A stretch of 64,000 nucleotides of DNA from Paracentrotus lividus (Eukaryota; Echinodermata; Echinoidea; Camarodonta; Echinidae). Location: assembly GCA_940671915.1 (NCBI GenBank), contig CALNVZ010000641.1, positions 385,924 to 449,923 of the forward strand. The letters are read 5' to 3'. Below are positions 49,951 through 61,035 of this stretch, one piece after another. How positions within the stretch are numbered: the first letter of the stretch is position 1; the number at the start of each line of letters is the position of its first letter. Under the pieces are notes generated by a model. The model was not told where the DNA came from. It made no database searches and was given only the letters and a program-made list of their open reading frames with translations. Made by a program: the position numbers and the translations under genes.

Positions 49951-52434
49951 ATAAGCCCGATTATGTTGAAATGGATTGTTTTAATCAAAGAGATTTAGTT
50001 GCTTCATTTCTTTTGTTTTTCATAAAATATGGCCTTAAATGATGACCAGCTAAAATAAGTCATTTGACTAATATTTGGCTTTGTCTGACTAATTAATTCA
50101 AGTCATACTGACTAAATCCAAAAGTGCCTGAAATGACCAAACTTTAGTCATTTGATTAACTAATTCTAGTCATCTGACTAATCCAAAAGTGTCTGAAATT
50201 ACTAAACTTTAGTCATTTGACTAATTAATTCTGTCATCTGACTAAATCCAAAAGTGTCTGAAATGACTAAACTTTAGTCATTTGACTAATTAATTCTAGA
50301 CTAATTAATTTTCAGACATATGGCAGGACTAATTTTTTATTGTCGAAATAATATTATGTTTACAGTGTAACAACTATGGCACGCAAAAGGGAATTCAAAT
50401 ATTATTACATTTTACTCTAACAAATATATATTTCTCATTTATAAAACCATTTCACTCCAGAAATATACATTTCTCTTTTACAAATTCATTTCACTATACT
50501 TTAAAAATTGTTTCACTAAAATATACATGTCGCTTTAAAAAATATATATATATTATATGTTTCACACTTTTCACAAAATATATATGTTTCACTTTTCAAA
50601 AATATGTGTTTTAACTTTTCACAAAAATATGTTTTACTTTTCACAAATATATGTTTCATTTTCACAAAATATATTTCTCTTTTCGCAAAAAAAATAATTT
50701 CCTCTTTCAACAAAGATGTATTTCTCATTTCACAAAAATATATTTATCTTTTAACGATAATGTATTTGTCTTTAAAACAAAATATATATTTTTCCCTTCA
50801 CAAAACTTGTATCTCAGTTTAGTTCGAAGGCATAGAACCCTTAGCACACCGCATTGTTTGTTTGGAATAAATCTAGGCACTTGCCACGCATACGTTACTG
50901 TTCAGTACAAAAAATGAGTGTATGTTTTATTGCATGTGCGAGATGCGTGTACGAACACGACAGTGTGTAAATATCAATGCATTCCCTCGCAATAACCTTT
51001 CACTCGAAAAAAAAAAATGTTTCACTTTATTTTAAAATATATATGTCTCATTTTTTTTTGGCCGAAAGGCGGTCGTCTGCGTATAACTAGGACGTGCGGT
51101 TGAAATGACCACATTATGCAAACTCCCTTGTGTATTTATTGCTTCATAAATAATTGAATAGTATTTTATGAGGCTATACACCCTTGGCGCTAGCATGACC
51201 AAAAACGGTATTTAGCCCAATCTTATAATGTTATTCTAGTTTGTAAGCTTTTAATTTTTTCTATTATTATTCGATGAATATACTAAATTAGTATATATCG
51301 AATATAATAGAAAAAATTTCAATAACTAGAAATGTTGTGCTATCACAATTTTCCTTGGTGTTCTTCTTTCCATCATGTTTTGTAATTCAAATACATGATT
51401 AAGAAAAATCAAACAAACAAATCAAAGAGTAAATATCCTTAAATCCATTCGCTTGCAATAATTCGTGATATAGTTGCATTATTATAAAGAAGCCCATGCC
51501 ACACTAAACAAAGTCATTCGTTGATCTCAGGAACATAATGTTATGCCTTTAAAAAAGATAGTGAGAGCGAAGCATGGGAAAATTCTATTCTTTGTAAAGT
51601 GACCAGAATGCATGGAAATAAAAAAAACAAATTCTGCGTCCCCTTAACATTCTGAAATTAAGATCATGACTTTGCCCCCTATTGTAAGGTCCATAAGCCC
51701 CTCACCCCAGTGCCCCTCCAATTTTTTTATTTCCCGTTCTCTTTCTCTTCTTCTCCCGCTTCCCTTTCGCTATCTCTTGTTTCTCGTCTTTTTTTTTTCT
51801 CTTCCCCTCTCTCTTAATCCCCCCCCCCGGAGGGGGGGGGGGAGCGGGGGCGCTCACCATATGATGAGCCACGCATGCACATATACATACAAACTTTAAT
51901 CGGGTAGGGCTTAAAATTATTGTATTCAGTCTTCCGGCGTCGTCGACGACTTTAAGGCGGTGTTCTTATCATCGACAGCATTTTTCATAAAAAATAGAAG
52001 GTGTTTTCAGTTAAATTTTGTTTCGGGTGCTAAATTTTACTGTCTTTGCGCCATTTATGGTATTACTTTTTTCCAGTATTATTTTAATCGAATAGGCGTG
52101 AAATTTTCGGTAATGGGTAATACGCCAGTTTATAGGTAGGCCTACATTTTTATATGGTGTGAACACGCATGGGAATAATTAGTTTTCCTTGAGTGACCCC
52201 TTGCTCTTGCTCCCCAACCTCATCCAAGAATACGCGCATGTTTTTGTTTTGTTTTGTTTTTTTATTTGTAGGCTATTATTTAGTTTTGTTTTGTTTTTAT
52301 TTTTTATTTATGATTTAATTTCTTATTTTTTATTTATTATTTTTATTTTTTGTTTGTTTGAGGGGAAGGTACTTGACTGGGGTAACAAATTAGAACAATT
52401 GGCAGCATAATGATAAAACTAACAAATAATAATA

Positions 52435-52500
52435 TCTCGATTTTCATATAGCGCTTTTTCAGTTAAACTGCTCAAAGCGCTTCACAGAATATTATTATTA
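52435..52500 (-). mobile_element. CR1/L2-like LINE 3' tail, minus strand
   Basis: The reverse complement reads GTGAAGCGCTTTGAGCAG...AAAAGCGCTATATGAAA. It sits in the loop of the foldback. Confidence 0.6.
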
Positions 52501-53657
52501 AAAAATGTCAACTTTCCTAATAGTCCAGATGTTGGTAACATAACTGATCACCAAAAAAGTTTGACGAAACTCATTCCTTTAAAATCAAAATTAAAAAAGC
52601 CTTAAAAAAATATCAGGGTATGAAATTTTGCGGACAACTGTTCTAAAGGCTCCTTTTTATGTTTCGCGGGAAACATAATTTAGTTTTTAAAAAAAACCAC
52701 ACACAATTGCCAGAAAAAAATGCAAGCACTCCTGTGTAATGCCTGATTCATCTGGTACGTCAAGGTCGATGACTTTGCTTAGTAAGGTATGGGCATACAC
52801 TTTATATAATAATTCAACTAAAATTACGAATTATCTGCAAGCGAATGTATTTAAGGACATTTACTGTTTGATCTAATTGTTGACTTTTTAATCATATTGT
52901 GAGCACAAAACATGATGGAAAGAAGAACACGATAGCATTCATTTCTAATTACTTTTTTTTTTCTAATTATAATCGATTATACTAAAGCTTACGAACTGAA
53001 ATGAACATAACATGGGCTAATCAATTATTAGCTAATCAGTTTTTTGTTCATGCTGCGCGGCAGTGATGGCCTCATAAAATACTATTATCACAGGAGCCTG
53101 CATCAATGTGGCCATCAACCTGCACGTCCTGCTATACGCAGCGCCGCCCTTCGGCCAAAGAAAATGAGGCATATTATATTTTAAAAATAAAAGTTAAAAC
53201 GGATTTTTTTTTTAGTGAAAGGTTATGCGATAGAGGAATGAATTATATTGCACACTGTGTGTTTGTACACGCATCTCCGCACATGCAATGTAAACATACA
53301 CGCAATCTGGTAATGCAACAGTAACGTATGCGTAGGCAAGGTACATTGTACACAGATTATTCAAAATAAAACAAACAATGCGGTGAAGGGTTCCATGCCT
53401 TCGTATACCTGAAGTGGAGATACATGTAATTATATAAAATGAAATGTATTTTTGTTACAAATGATAATAAAATATATTTGAGAAAAGGGAAATATATTAT
53501 GTGAAAAGTGAAACACATTTTTTGTGAAAAGTGAAATGTATTTTTTACAAAAGAGAAATATATTTCGTTAAAAAAATAATATATTTTGAAGAGAAATATA
53601 TTTTTACGAACAAGAGAAATATGTTTTGTTAAAAGGAAACATATATTTGTGCAAAGT

Positions 53658-53934
53658 NNNNNNNNNNNNNNNNNNNNNNNNNNNNNNNNNNNNNNNNNNN
53701 NNNNNNNNNNNNNNNNNNNNNNNNNNNNNNNNNNNNNNNNNNNNNNNNNNNNNNNNNNNNNNNNNNNNNNNNNNNNNNNNNNNNNNNNNNNNNNNNNNNN
53801 NNNNNNNNNNNNNNNNNNNNNNNNNNNNNNNNNNNNNNNNNNNNNNNNNNNNNNNNNNNNNNNNNNNNNNNNNNNNNNNNNNNNNNNNNNNNNNNNNNNN
53901 NNNNNNNNNNNNNNNNNNNNNNNNNNNNNNNNNN
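53658..53934. other. Assembly gap of 277 N
   Basis: The gap lies in the tandem-repeat right arm of the foldback, where an assembler would be expected to fail. Confidence 1.
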
Positions 53935-54419
53935 AAACAAATATTTTTTAAAAATTGAAATGTATCGGCCTATATTTTGTAAAAAGTTAAAACTTTTTTT
54001 TGAAAAGTGAAACAAATATATTTTATGAAAAGTTAAAACATATATTTTTTGAAAAGTGAAACATATATATTTTGTGAAAAGTGAAACATAAATATATATA
54101 GATATATATTTTGTTAAAAGTGAAATATATTTTCTTTAAAGGGACATGTACATATTTTAGTGAAACATATTTTTAAAGTAGAGTGAAATGAATTTGTAAA
54201 AGAGAAATGAATTTTTCTTGGAGTGAAATGGTTTTGTAAATGATAAATATATATTTGTTAGAGTGAAAGGTAATAATAATTGATACCCTTTTGGCGTGCC
54301 ATAAACAACCTACCCCGTATACGGGGTAGGTTGTTACAAAAAAAAAAGAAATGTCTTCACTAATTAAGCTGTAGTTAATTTATTAGTGTTTACGTGTTTT
54401 CAAGTTTTATATTCCTCGG

Positions 54420-55080
54420 GTTTCAACAAACATAACGTCCATCAGCGGTCTCCCCTAATGTTAGTCGATATCACTAACAGCGCTGTTAGCCTAACATTTC
54501 AAGGCAGCACAGACGTTATTCAGTTGGGGTAATGATTGAAGAATTCACCAAAAGTACTAGCATGACTAGAGGCACCTATAATGTCCATGTTAGTGACTTA
54601 GTTTCTTGCATGCGCTAATACTAGGGCTGGCTCATCCCCCAGTCCCACGGTGTGCTATACAAAGTCTTCAAGTACTTTACCAGGATGAGGAGACTGTTAT
54701 GGGGGCTGTTTAAAGTGCTGTGGCGAAAAAAAAAACGTAGTGCTCAAGGAGTGGAGTAAGGCTGAAAATGAGTACAAAAACATTTTTGGCTTGAGCTGCC
54801 ACCAATACGAGCTTTCATGGACCCTACTCAATCGATTTACAACTGATGCACAGAAAGCTCTTGTGCCGCTGCATCAATTGATAAGCTGATGCAGGATGAA
54901 TTTCAATTTTCAATGAGCTTGACCATAAGAAAAGGTAGGGTGGACGACAGGAAACGTTACAGCGGAGGTAATGAGGCCATTCTATCGATATCAGATGCCC
55001 CTTTTACGAGCTTGGGCGCTGGTTTACCAAGAATATATATGACAAGAACCAGATAAATATGTCCGAACAATGGTGGAGGA
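54420..55080 (+). pseudogene. Decayed coding sequence, family not recognised
   Basis: Protein-like stretches appear in shifting frames on the plus strand: VLKEWSKAENEYKNIFGLSC and YELSWTLLNRFTTDAQKALV (about 54,741-54,867), then KLMQDEFQFSMSLTIRKGRV, then MPLLRAWALVYQEYI. Frame changes and stops show it is dead. The clustered, well-mixed residues suggest an old mobile-element ORF or processed gene. I cannot name it. Confidence 0.4.
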
Positions 55081-55588
55081 TGGGCTAAAACGTCAGGCGC
55101 GGATCCAAGGGAGTGGGGGCGGGGTCTCACCCCCAAATACCGCCCTTTCAAAAAAAAGAAAAAGAAAAGGAAGGAAAAAAAGTAAAAATAGACAAGCTGA
55201 CGATTGACCCCACCTTACCCTATGGGTGATACATGATGACCCTCTTGATGACCGAAGGCAAACATTTTTTTAACACCTACCGCCCCCCCCCCCCGCCGTT
55301 TAACGTAAATCTCTTAATCCATAAAAGTTCCTCTAGATGTGATAAGGAAAAAAGTTAAGATGAGCAGAATGGATTATTTGAGGTAAAGGTAAAGAAGAAA
55401 ACGAGATTAACAACGAATTTAACTTGTGCATTTACATTACTTGTATTAATACATGATAATGAAACAATAATGAAGGGCATGAAATGTGCAGCTTTATTTC
55501 GATTTTGACCAAAATATTGTTCTTCTGTTTCGGTAACCTTTTATAAAATATGTACTAATTTTACTTCAAAGATGCAAAACATACTTAC
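55081..55588. other. G/C-tract repeat, then LRR intron sequence
   Basis: CGCGGATCCAAGGGAGTGGG (about 55,097) belongs to the dispersed G/C-tract family noted at 4.7 kb. From about 55,320 the sequence is the LRR-array intron (GATGAGCAGAATGGATTATTTG). Confidence 0.5.
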
Positions 55589-55660
55589 AAGGTCTCTAAA
55601 CGTGTTAATCCCACAAAAGTTCCCTCCATGGTGGTCGTGATTTGATTACTGGAAAGATCC
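55589..55660 (-). CDS. LRR exon a, 72 nt
   Basis: AACAG acceptor, GTAAGTATG donor, phase 2 at both ends. It encodes DLSSNQITTTMEGTFVGLTR plus LETL, one complete typical LRR. N-x-I, G-x-F-x-G-L-T and the final Leu fit the consensus. It is the left-most clean member of the array. Because 72 is divisible by three and both phases agree, any number of these exons can be added or skipped without losing frame. Confidence 0.78.
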
Positions 55661-55809
55661 CTGTTAAAATGAATTTGTATCATTGGATAAAAGCGATGTT
55701 TTAAGGAAAAATGTTAGGCTGAGCAGAATAGATTATTTGACAATATGGTAAAGAAGATAACGAGATGAACAATGAATGTAACTTGTGCATTTACATACTT
55801 GTTTTAATA

Positions 55810-55945
55810 AGCGCCTATAAATGGCTGACTACAAGTATGGAGTTAAATCCAGTGATCAGGGTAAAAAAAAATATACTGTAAAGCGCTTTGAGCCACTATG
55901 GGAAAAGCGCATTACAAATAATAGGTATTATTATTATTATTATGA
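55810..55945 (+). mobile_element. LINE/SINE tail inserted in LRR intron
   Basis: GTAAAGCGCTTTGAGCCACT...GGAAAAGCGCATTACAAAT followed by (ATT)n. Its presence explains most of the longer spacing between LRR exons a and b. Confidence 0.7.
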
Positions 55946-56254
55946 ATATTAATGCATGATAATGAAACCGTATCATTCGAGAAAAGAGATGTTTTTAGAA
56001 AAAGACGTTAGGATGAGCAAAATACATTATTTGGATATGGGGTAAAGAAAAGAGAGAGAAAAAAAAAAAGATAAACAATGATTATAACTTGTGCGTTTAC
56101 ATACTTGTGTTAATGTATACGATAATGAAACAATAACGAAGGGCATGAAATGTGCAGCTTTATTTCGATTTTGACCAAAATATTGTCCTTGTGTTTTGGT
56201 AACTTTTTATAAAATATGTACTAATTTTACTTCAATGATGCAAAACATACTTAC

Positions 56255-56326
56255 AAGCCCTCTAAACGTGTTAATCCCACAAAAGCTCCCTCCATGATGG
56301 TCGTGATCCGATTATCGTAAAGATCC
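56255..56326 (-). CDS. LRR exon b, 72 nt
   Basis: Same splice sites and phase as its neighbours. It encodes DLYDNRITTIMEGAFVGLTR plus LEGL. Asp and Arg around the conserved Asn, and Ala for Thr before Phe, are the main changes relative to exon a; these are surface positions of the LRR. Confidence 0.78.
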
Positions 56327-56613
56327 CTGTTAAAATTAATTTGTATTATTTGAGAAAAGGGATGTTTTAAGGAAAACAGTTTAGATGAGCAGAATGGATT
56401 ATTTGACAGTAAGGTAAAGACGAAAACGAGATGAACAACGAATTGAACTTGTGCATTTACATTACTTGTATTAATACATGATAATGAAACCATAATGAAA
56501 GGCATGAAATGTGCAGCATTATTTCGACTTTGACCGAAACATTGTTCTTCTGTTTCGGTAACCTTTTATAAAATATGTACTAATTTTACTTCAAAGATGC
56601 AAAACATACTTAC

Positions 56614-56685
56614 AAGGTCTCTAAACCTGTTAATCCCACAAAAGTTCCCTCCATGATGGTCATGATTTGATTTCTGGAAAGATAC
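56614..56685 (-). CDS. LRR exon c, 72 nt
   Basis: It encodes YLSRNQIMTIMEGTFVGLTG plus LETL. Starts are 359 bases from exon b, which defines the tandem unit. Splice sites are intact. Confidence 0.78.
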
Positions 56686-56775
56686 CTGTTAAAATGAATT
56701 TGTATCATTCGAGAAAAGAGATGTTTTAAGAAAAAAGTTAAGATGAGCAGAATGGATTATTTGACAATAAGGTAA

Positions 56776-57196
56776 ATAACTTGCGCCAGTACATAAAAGG
56801 AAAACCCGGACGATTTTAGCTTAGGGGTAATTGTAGTTTTATCGCCGTGTCCGAGTCAGTCTAATCCACAGGTAACGTTAACAACGAACACTGGAGTATG
56901 GAACGCCAATTGATATACATACAATTAATACATAATAGCGTGACTACTTTTTTCCTTCCCCTGATTTTTAAAATGTAAACATTGCATATCAAGTGACCTA
57001 ATTAAAATACACTACCTAAGAAACTGAAACTGTATACATAGCTACTCTTCAATAGCAAACGTGCATGAACTGGTATCTAAAATAAACTGAACAACAAAAT
57101 GGATCTAACTTCTCGCTAAACCAATAAACTTTAAAATGCAATGTAACTGAGTACAAAACTATGAAAGTATAACATGGCATTAAATCAACTGCGAAA
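56776..57196. other. Unit-foreign segment in an LRR intron
   Basis: About 420 bases (TAACTTGCGCCAGTACATAA and onward) have no counterpart in other array units and are flanked by a duplicated ~90-base intron block (TTCGAGAAAAGAGATGTTTT to TGACAATAAGGTAAA). This is either an insertion or the junction of an unequal exchange. No element ends are seen. Confidence 0.5.
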
Positions 57197-57461
57197 TTCG
57201 AGAAAAGAGATGTTTTAAGGGAAAAAGTTAAGATGAGCAGAATGGATTATTTGACAATAAGGTAAAGAAGAAAACGAGATGAACAACGAATTGAACTTGT
57301 CCATTTAAATTACTTGTATTAATACATGATAATGAAACCATAATGAAAGGCATGAAATGTGCAGCATTATTTCGATTTTGACCAAAACATTGTTCTTCTG
57401 TTTCGGTAACCTTTTATAAAATATGTATTCATTTTACTTCAATGATGCAAAACATACTTAC

Positions 57462-57533
57462 AAGTAACTTAAATTTGTTAATCCCACAAAAGTTCCCTCC
57501 ATGATGGTTGTGATTTGATTACCGTGAAGACGC
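57462..57533 (-). CDS. LRR exon d, 72 nt
   Basis: It encodes RLHGNQITTIMEGTFVGLTN plus LSYL. It is more diverged at the ends of the repeat than a-c, while the splice sites and core are conserved. Confidence 0.78.
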
Positions 57534-57819
57534 CTGTTAAAATGAATTTGTATTATTCGAGAAAAGAGATGTTTTAAGGAAAAAAGTTAAGATGATCAGA
57601 ATGGATTATTTGACAATAAGGTAAAGAAGAAACGAGATGAACAACGAATTGAACTTGTCCATTTAAATTACTTGTATTGATACATGATAATGAAACCATA
57701 ATGAAAGGCATGGAATGTGCAGCAATATTTCGATTTTGACCGAAACATTGTTCTTCTGTTTCGGTAACCTTTTATAAAATATGTACTAATTTTACTTCAA
57801 AGATGCAAAACATACTTAC

Positions 57820-57891
57820 AAGCGGTATAAACGTGTTAATCCCACAAAAGCTTCCTCCATGATGGTCGTGATTTGATTTCTGTAAAGATCC
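57820..57891 (-). CDS. LRR exon e, 72 nt
   Basis: It encodes DLYRNQITTIMEEAFVGLTR plus LYRL, 358 bases from exon d. Upstream (to the right) the intron is interrupted by the 4.25-kb foldback at 58.1 kb. Confidence 0.78.
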
Positions 57892-58779
57892 CTGTTGTAA
57901 TGAATTTGTATCATTCGAGAAAAGAGATGTTTTAAGGAAAAAAAGTTAAGATGAGCAGAATGGATGATTTGACAATAAGGTAAAGAAGAAAACGAGATGA
58001 ACAACGAATTTAACTTTTGCATTTACAATGAAACCATATCGAAGGGCATGAAATGTGCAGCGTTATTCCTATTTCGACCAAAATATTGTCCTTGTATTTC
58101 GGTGGGGTCTTCCCACGAGTCCTCGGTCCCACGAGTCCTACGTCCCACGAGACCTCGGTCCCACGAGTCCTACGTCCCACGAGGCCGAATATTTTCCCAC
58201 GAGTCCTACGTCCCACGAGACCTACGTCCCACGAGTCCTACGTCCCCCGAGACAGAGTATTTTCCCACGAGTCCTACGTCCCACGAGGCCTCGGTCCCAC
58301 GAGGCCAATTTTTCTCATATCGCATATTTTAATCATTATGATGTTTGGCTGCGTCAAAAATTTACTAAATTGATAATGGAAATGTCTCAAATGTATACTA
58401 AATTCATGATCTTGTAAGTTTTGATTAATACAACGGGCATTGGGTTGCTGCAGGTTTTGTAAATCGGGGAAATATTATGATTTATACTTGAGAAGCATCA
58501 TGCTATTCTGAGGGGGGTCCTGGGGTCACTGGCCCCGGATAGGGGAAAAGGGGCGCCACAAAGGATGAAAGGAAATAGAGAAGAGAGAGAGAGAGAAGGA
58601 AGGAAAGGAGAGAAAAGGGAAAAAAGGGGGGACGGGGTCGAGAAGGGGGCTAAGAAGACAAAGAGAAAAAGGACAAAAGACAAAGAACAAAAAAAAAGGG
58701 GGGAAGGAAAGAAGAGCCGGAGAGAGAGAGAGGAATAATAATGATTTAAAAAATAAATAAAATATATACGTGGCGCAAA

Positions 58780-59075
58780 ATTGACGTATATTTAGGGGTT
58801 CAAATTAAACGCTGGTTAGGGGGCGCAAATTTAATCCAAAATCCTGGGGCATCAAATTAACCTTAATAAGAGGTACCAGAAACTGAGGGGGTGCCAAATT
58901 GATTTTAAATTTAGGGGTACCACATCGACTTAAAACTATCGACCTTCACTGTAAGGGATCCAATAAATTTTATCTAGGTAATAGTATGTAGGGGCGCTAA
59001 ATCAATCTTCAACATAGGGCGCTAAATGATCTAAAACTTAGGGCAACAAATTGATCTTAACTTAGGGGGGGGTGG
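58780..59075. repeat. Degenerate ~25-35-bp repeat, GGGGCGC-AAATTGAT type
   Basis: GGGCGCAAATTTAATC, GGGGTGCCAAATTGATTTTA, GGGCGCTAAATCAATC and GGCAACAAATTGATCTTA recur with TTAGGGG spacers. It lies inside the 4.25-kb foldback, next to a purine-rich GA tract (58,560-58,735). Confidence 0.55.
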
Positions 59076-59725
59076 TATTGGGTTGACAGACGTGTATCAA
59101 TCAGATTGATTATTTACGTCTGGGACCGACAAAAAATTGGGCGTTTAAATCTGAAACAAGGTGAGTGAGTTTTCTGATTTTATTGGATAAGTTTTCAAAC
59201 ACCCCCCCCCCGACGGCCCAGATTATAACAAAATTGGGATGTGTTAAGGTTAATACGCAAGGCGTCACTGCAAGTTTGCAGTTTTAAAACAAATGATGAA
59301 TTTACATACATAAGATACGGGAGGGCTTTGAAGGTGCCGCCCTTTAAAAATAGAAAGCCCCCCCCCGACGACAAAAAAAAAAATAATAAATTAAATGGTT
59401 GGGTAGGCCTTTTTTCCATCCCGCATGAAATGTTTTATTGAAATTTTCTTCTTGAACTTATTAGGGTTTGTTGTGTTTGGTGTCAGACAGTCATAGATCC
59501 AGGGGAAAGGGGGCCGCCCCTTAATAATTAAAAAAAAATGAAAAAGTGCCTAGAATGGGTATACGCCCACCCCCACATGTAACCACATGTACCAAAATGT
59601 TTTAGTAGGGTACACGCAGTTTGATGAAAAGGAATACATTTAGAAAAGTGCCATACATTATTTTGTGCTTCACTTTTATTTCTGTTTAACAACTGTGATG
59701 TTCATACCTTTGTTTTCAAGGAGCA

Positions 59726-60100
59726 ATGCCATATCTTATTGGCAACGAGTCTAGACTAAGTTCGCGATTTGAGTTCTCGAGAGTCGTGGAGTGTCTCCTG
59801 AGTCTCGGAGAGGTGCGGGATATTGATTTAAAAGTCTTTCCAGTTGCTAGCTGCAAGCAACCTGACATCGCCGATACTCTTTTGTCTACTACTATACACA
59901 AAATCGTTCGTCGCAACTAGTTCGCGACTCCAGTCTCTGTAGGCTTGCAGATGTCGCTGTGACATCTTCTGGGTCTCCAGGGAATCGCCCCCAAAAAATC
60001 AAACATCTCTGGCATTTTTCAAAGTCTTTTAATTGATTTTTTGGGGCAGATTTAGGGGTTGTGCAGAATTACTCAGGCAAATATACAAAGCGAGCGCGAA
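59726..60100. other. GTCGC-rich patch inside the foldback
   Basis: A 64-codon plus-strand frame (59,726-59,920) and words such as TTCGTCGCAACTAGTTCGCG resemble the GTCGCGAGACGTCTCC patch at 61,555-61,695. The two look like diverged members of one repeat. A GCGAGCGCGAAGCGCGAGC block lies at 60,090. The open frame is not recognised. Confidence 0.35.
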
Positions 60101-60841
60101 GCGCGAGCGAAATGTTTGAGGTTAAATGAACGGAATCTTGCATAATAAAACAATAAAATACTGCATTGATTACCAATGAATTTAACAAAACATGCCGTAC
60201 CAGTAGGCCTAGGGTAGGTGCCAAATTTTATTTCATTTAATCTATAATGCCTATTTCAATTCTAAGCGAACAAGAAGCGCAAGCTAAAAAAAACAACAAA
60301 CAAACAAAACACGAAAAAACAAACAACACAAAAAACAAAAACAAAAATACAAAAACAACCAATTTGCGCCTGAGCCCGATTTCGTCTCCACAAATCTAAA
60401 TACCATGCGAGCAGAAGTTGTTTAGGCTAAATGAACAGAATCTTGCAATAATGAATCATGATAAATGCTCCAATTATTAACGAAGGTTAACAGAAACAAC
60501 ACGTGGACCCGAAGGGAATGGGATGGGGAGGGGAGCGTTAATTCTGCAGAATATAGTCAGGCGCAGACTCAAGAAAATCGAACTTGAACTCATTTCGGTG
60601 GCCCAATTGTCTGGGGGAACAAAACCGCTCTATTATGTTAGCATGGACCCGGTTAAGTTCATTGTGTGATCTGGGTCTGCGTCCGCTACATTGTTATAGC
60701 GAGAACTGCACTAACCTCTAGTAGATAAAAGTAATTTAAGCTAATTTTTTTATGTTCAAAGATTTGTGTACTCTGCATTTTTTTGCAATTAAGTTATAAA
60801 TAACAATTAAAATAGGCTTAAACATACATTAAAATATAATA

Positions 60842-61035
60842 AAAAGCAAATAATGGAGCACTATGCATTTTACGCCAAGTGTTTTATTCATTTCTTCTCC
60901 ATTTTTTAAGGACTCCGTCTTCGGCAGAGTATAATTTACAAAATTATATCCTGATGAAGACGCAGGTCCGTCGAAAATTTGACATGAAATGAATAAAGAC
61001 TTGGCGTAAATGCATTATCCCGACTATTTGCTTTT
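60842..61035 (+). mobile_element. Penelope-like element end as a short foldback, hammerhead-like core
   Basis: AAAGCAAATAATGGAGCACT... through TACGCCAAGTGTTTTATTCA at the left is inverted at 60,986-61,035. Between them, CCTGATGAAGACGCAGGTCC then GTCGAAAATTTGACATG resembles the 3' region of Penelope-like retroelements. It also has the hammerhead words CTGATGA (60,951-60,957) and GAAA (60,973-60,976) with a GACG/CGTC pair between them. Stems I and III are not convincing, so a working ribozyme is unproven. Confidence 0.4.

Larger units (their letters stand above)
43191..50367 (+). mobile_element. ISL2EU-type DNA transposon, 7.18 kb, decayed
   Basis: Inverted ends CACTGTAAACATAA are flanked by TA on both sides (43,189-43,190 and 50,368-50,369). 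Subterminal zones are full of AGTCA and TTAGTCATTTGACTAATT words, with a ~63-base tandem repeat at about 50,090-50,300. The interior holds a DDE transposase of the THAP-associated DDE_Tnp_4 type. ISL2EU elements are known to make 2-base duplications. Two MITEs are nested inside (47,619-48,996 and 49,080-49,740), as is a tRNA-like SINE head at 43,949. Confidence 0.75.
50368..54337. mobile_element. Giant TU-like foldback element, about 4 kb
   Basis: Outer arms (50,400-50,820 and 53,420-54,290) are tandem ~24-base units around ATATATTTCACTTTTCACAAA and its inverse. Inner arms are single-copy but inverted: TAGCACACCGCATTGTTTGT at 50,841 against ACAAACAATGCGGTGAAGGG at 53,371; GCGTATAACTAGGACGTGCG against its inverse near 53,125; CTTTCCATCATGTTTTGT at 51,367 against 52,907. 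Arms total about 1.2 kb each. The right tip is a 32-base perfect palindrome (54,304-54,335). Repeat-built outer arms plus unique inner arms match the architecture of sea urchin TU foldback elements. The loop (about 51,540-52,740) carries only a LINE tail and simple DNA, with no transposase. Confidence 0.78.

Noticed and set aside
43191-50367. CACTA/EnSpm transposon, judged by the CACTG ends
   Set aside because: The internal transposase blocks and the TA flanks fit ISL2EU (DDE_Tnp_4) better than CACTA, which makes 3-base duplications and has another transposase.
51666-51899. Ser/Pro/Leu-rich 77-codon protein
   Set aside because: It derives from a CT-rich tract followed by C and G runs.
53586-54015. 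Open frames of 110-128 codons
   Set aside because: They cross the 277-N gap inside a tandem-repeat arm.
57997-58417. Several 100-120-codon Ser/Pro/His-rich frames
   Set aside because: They are three-frame readings of the 16-bp minisatellite in the foldback arm. A 16-base unit cycles through all frames and stays open by chance.
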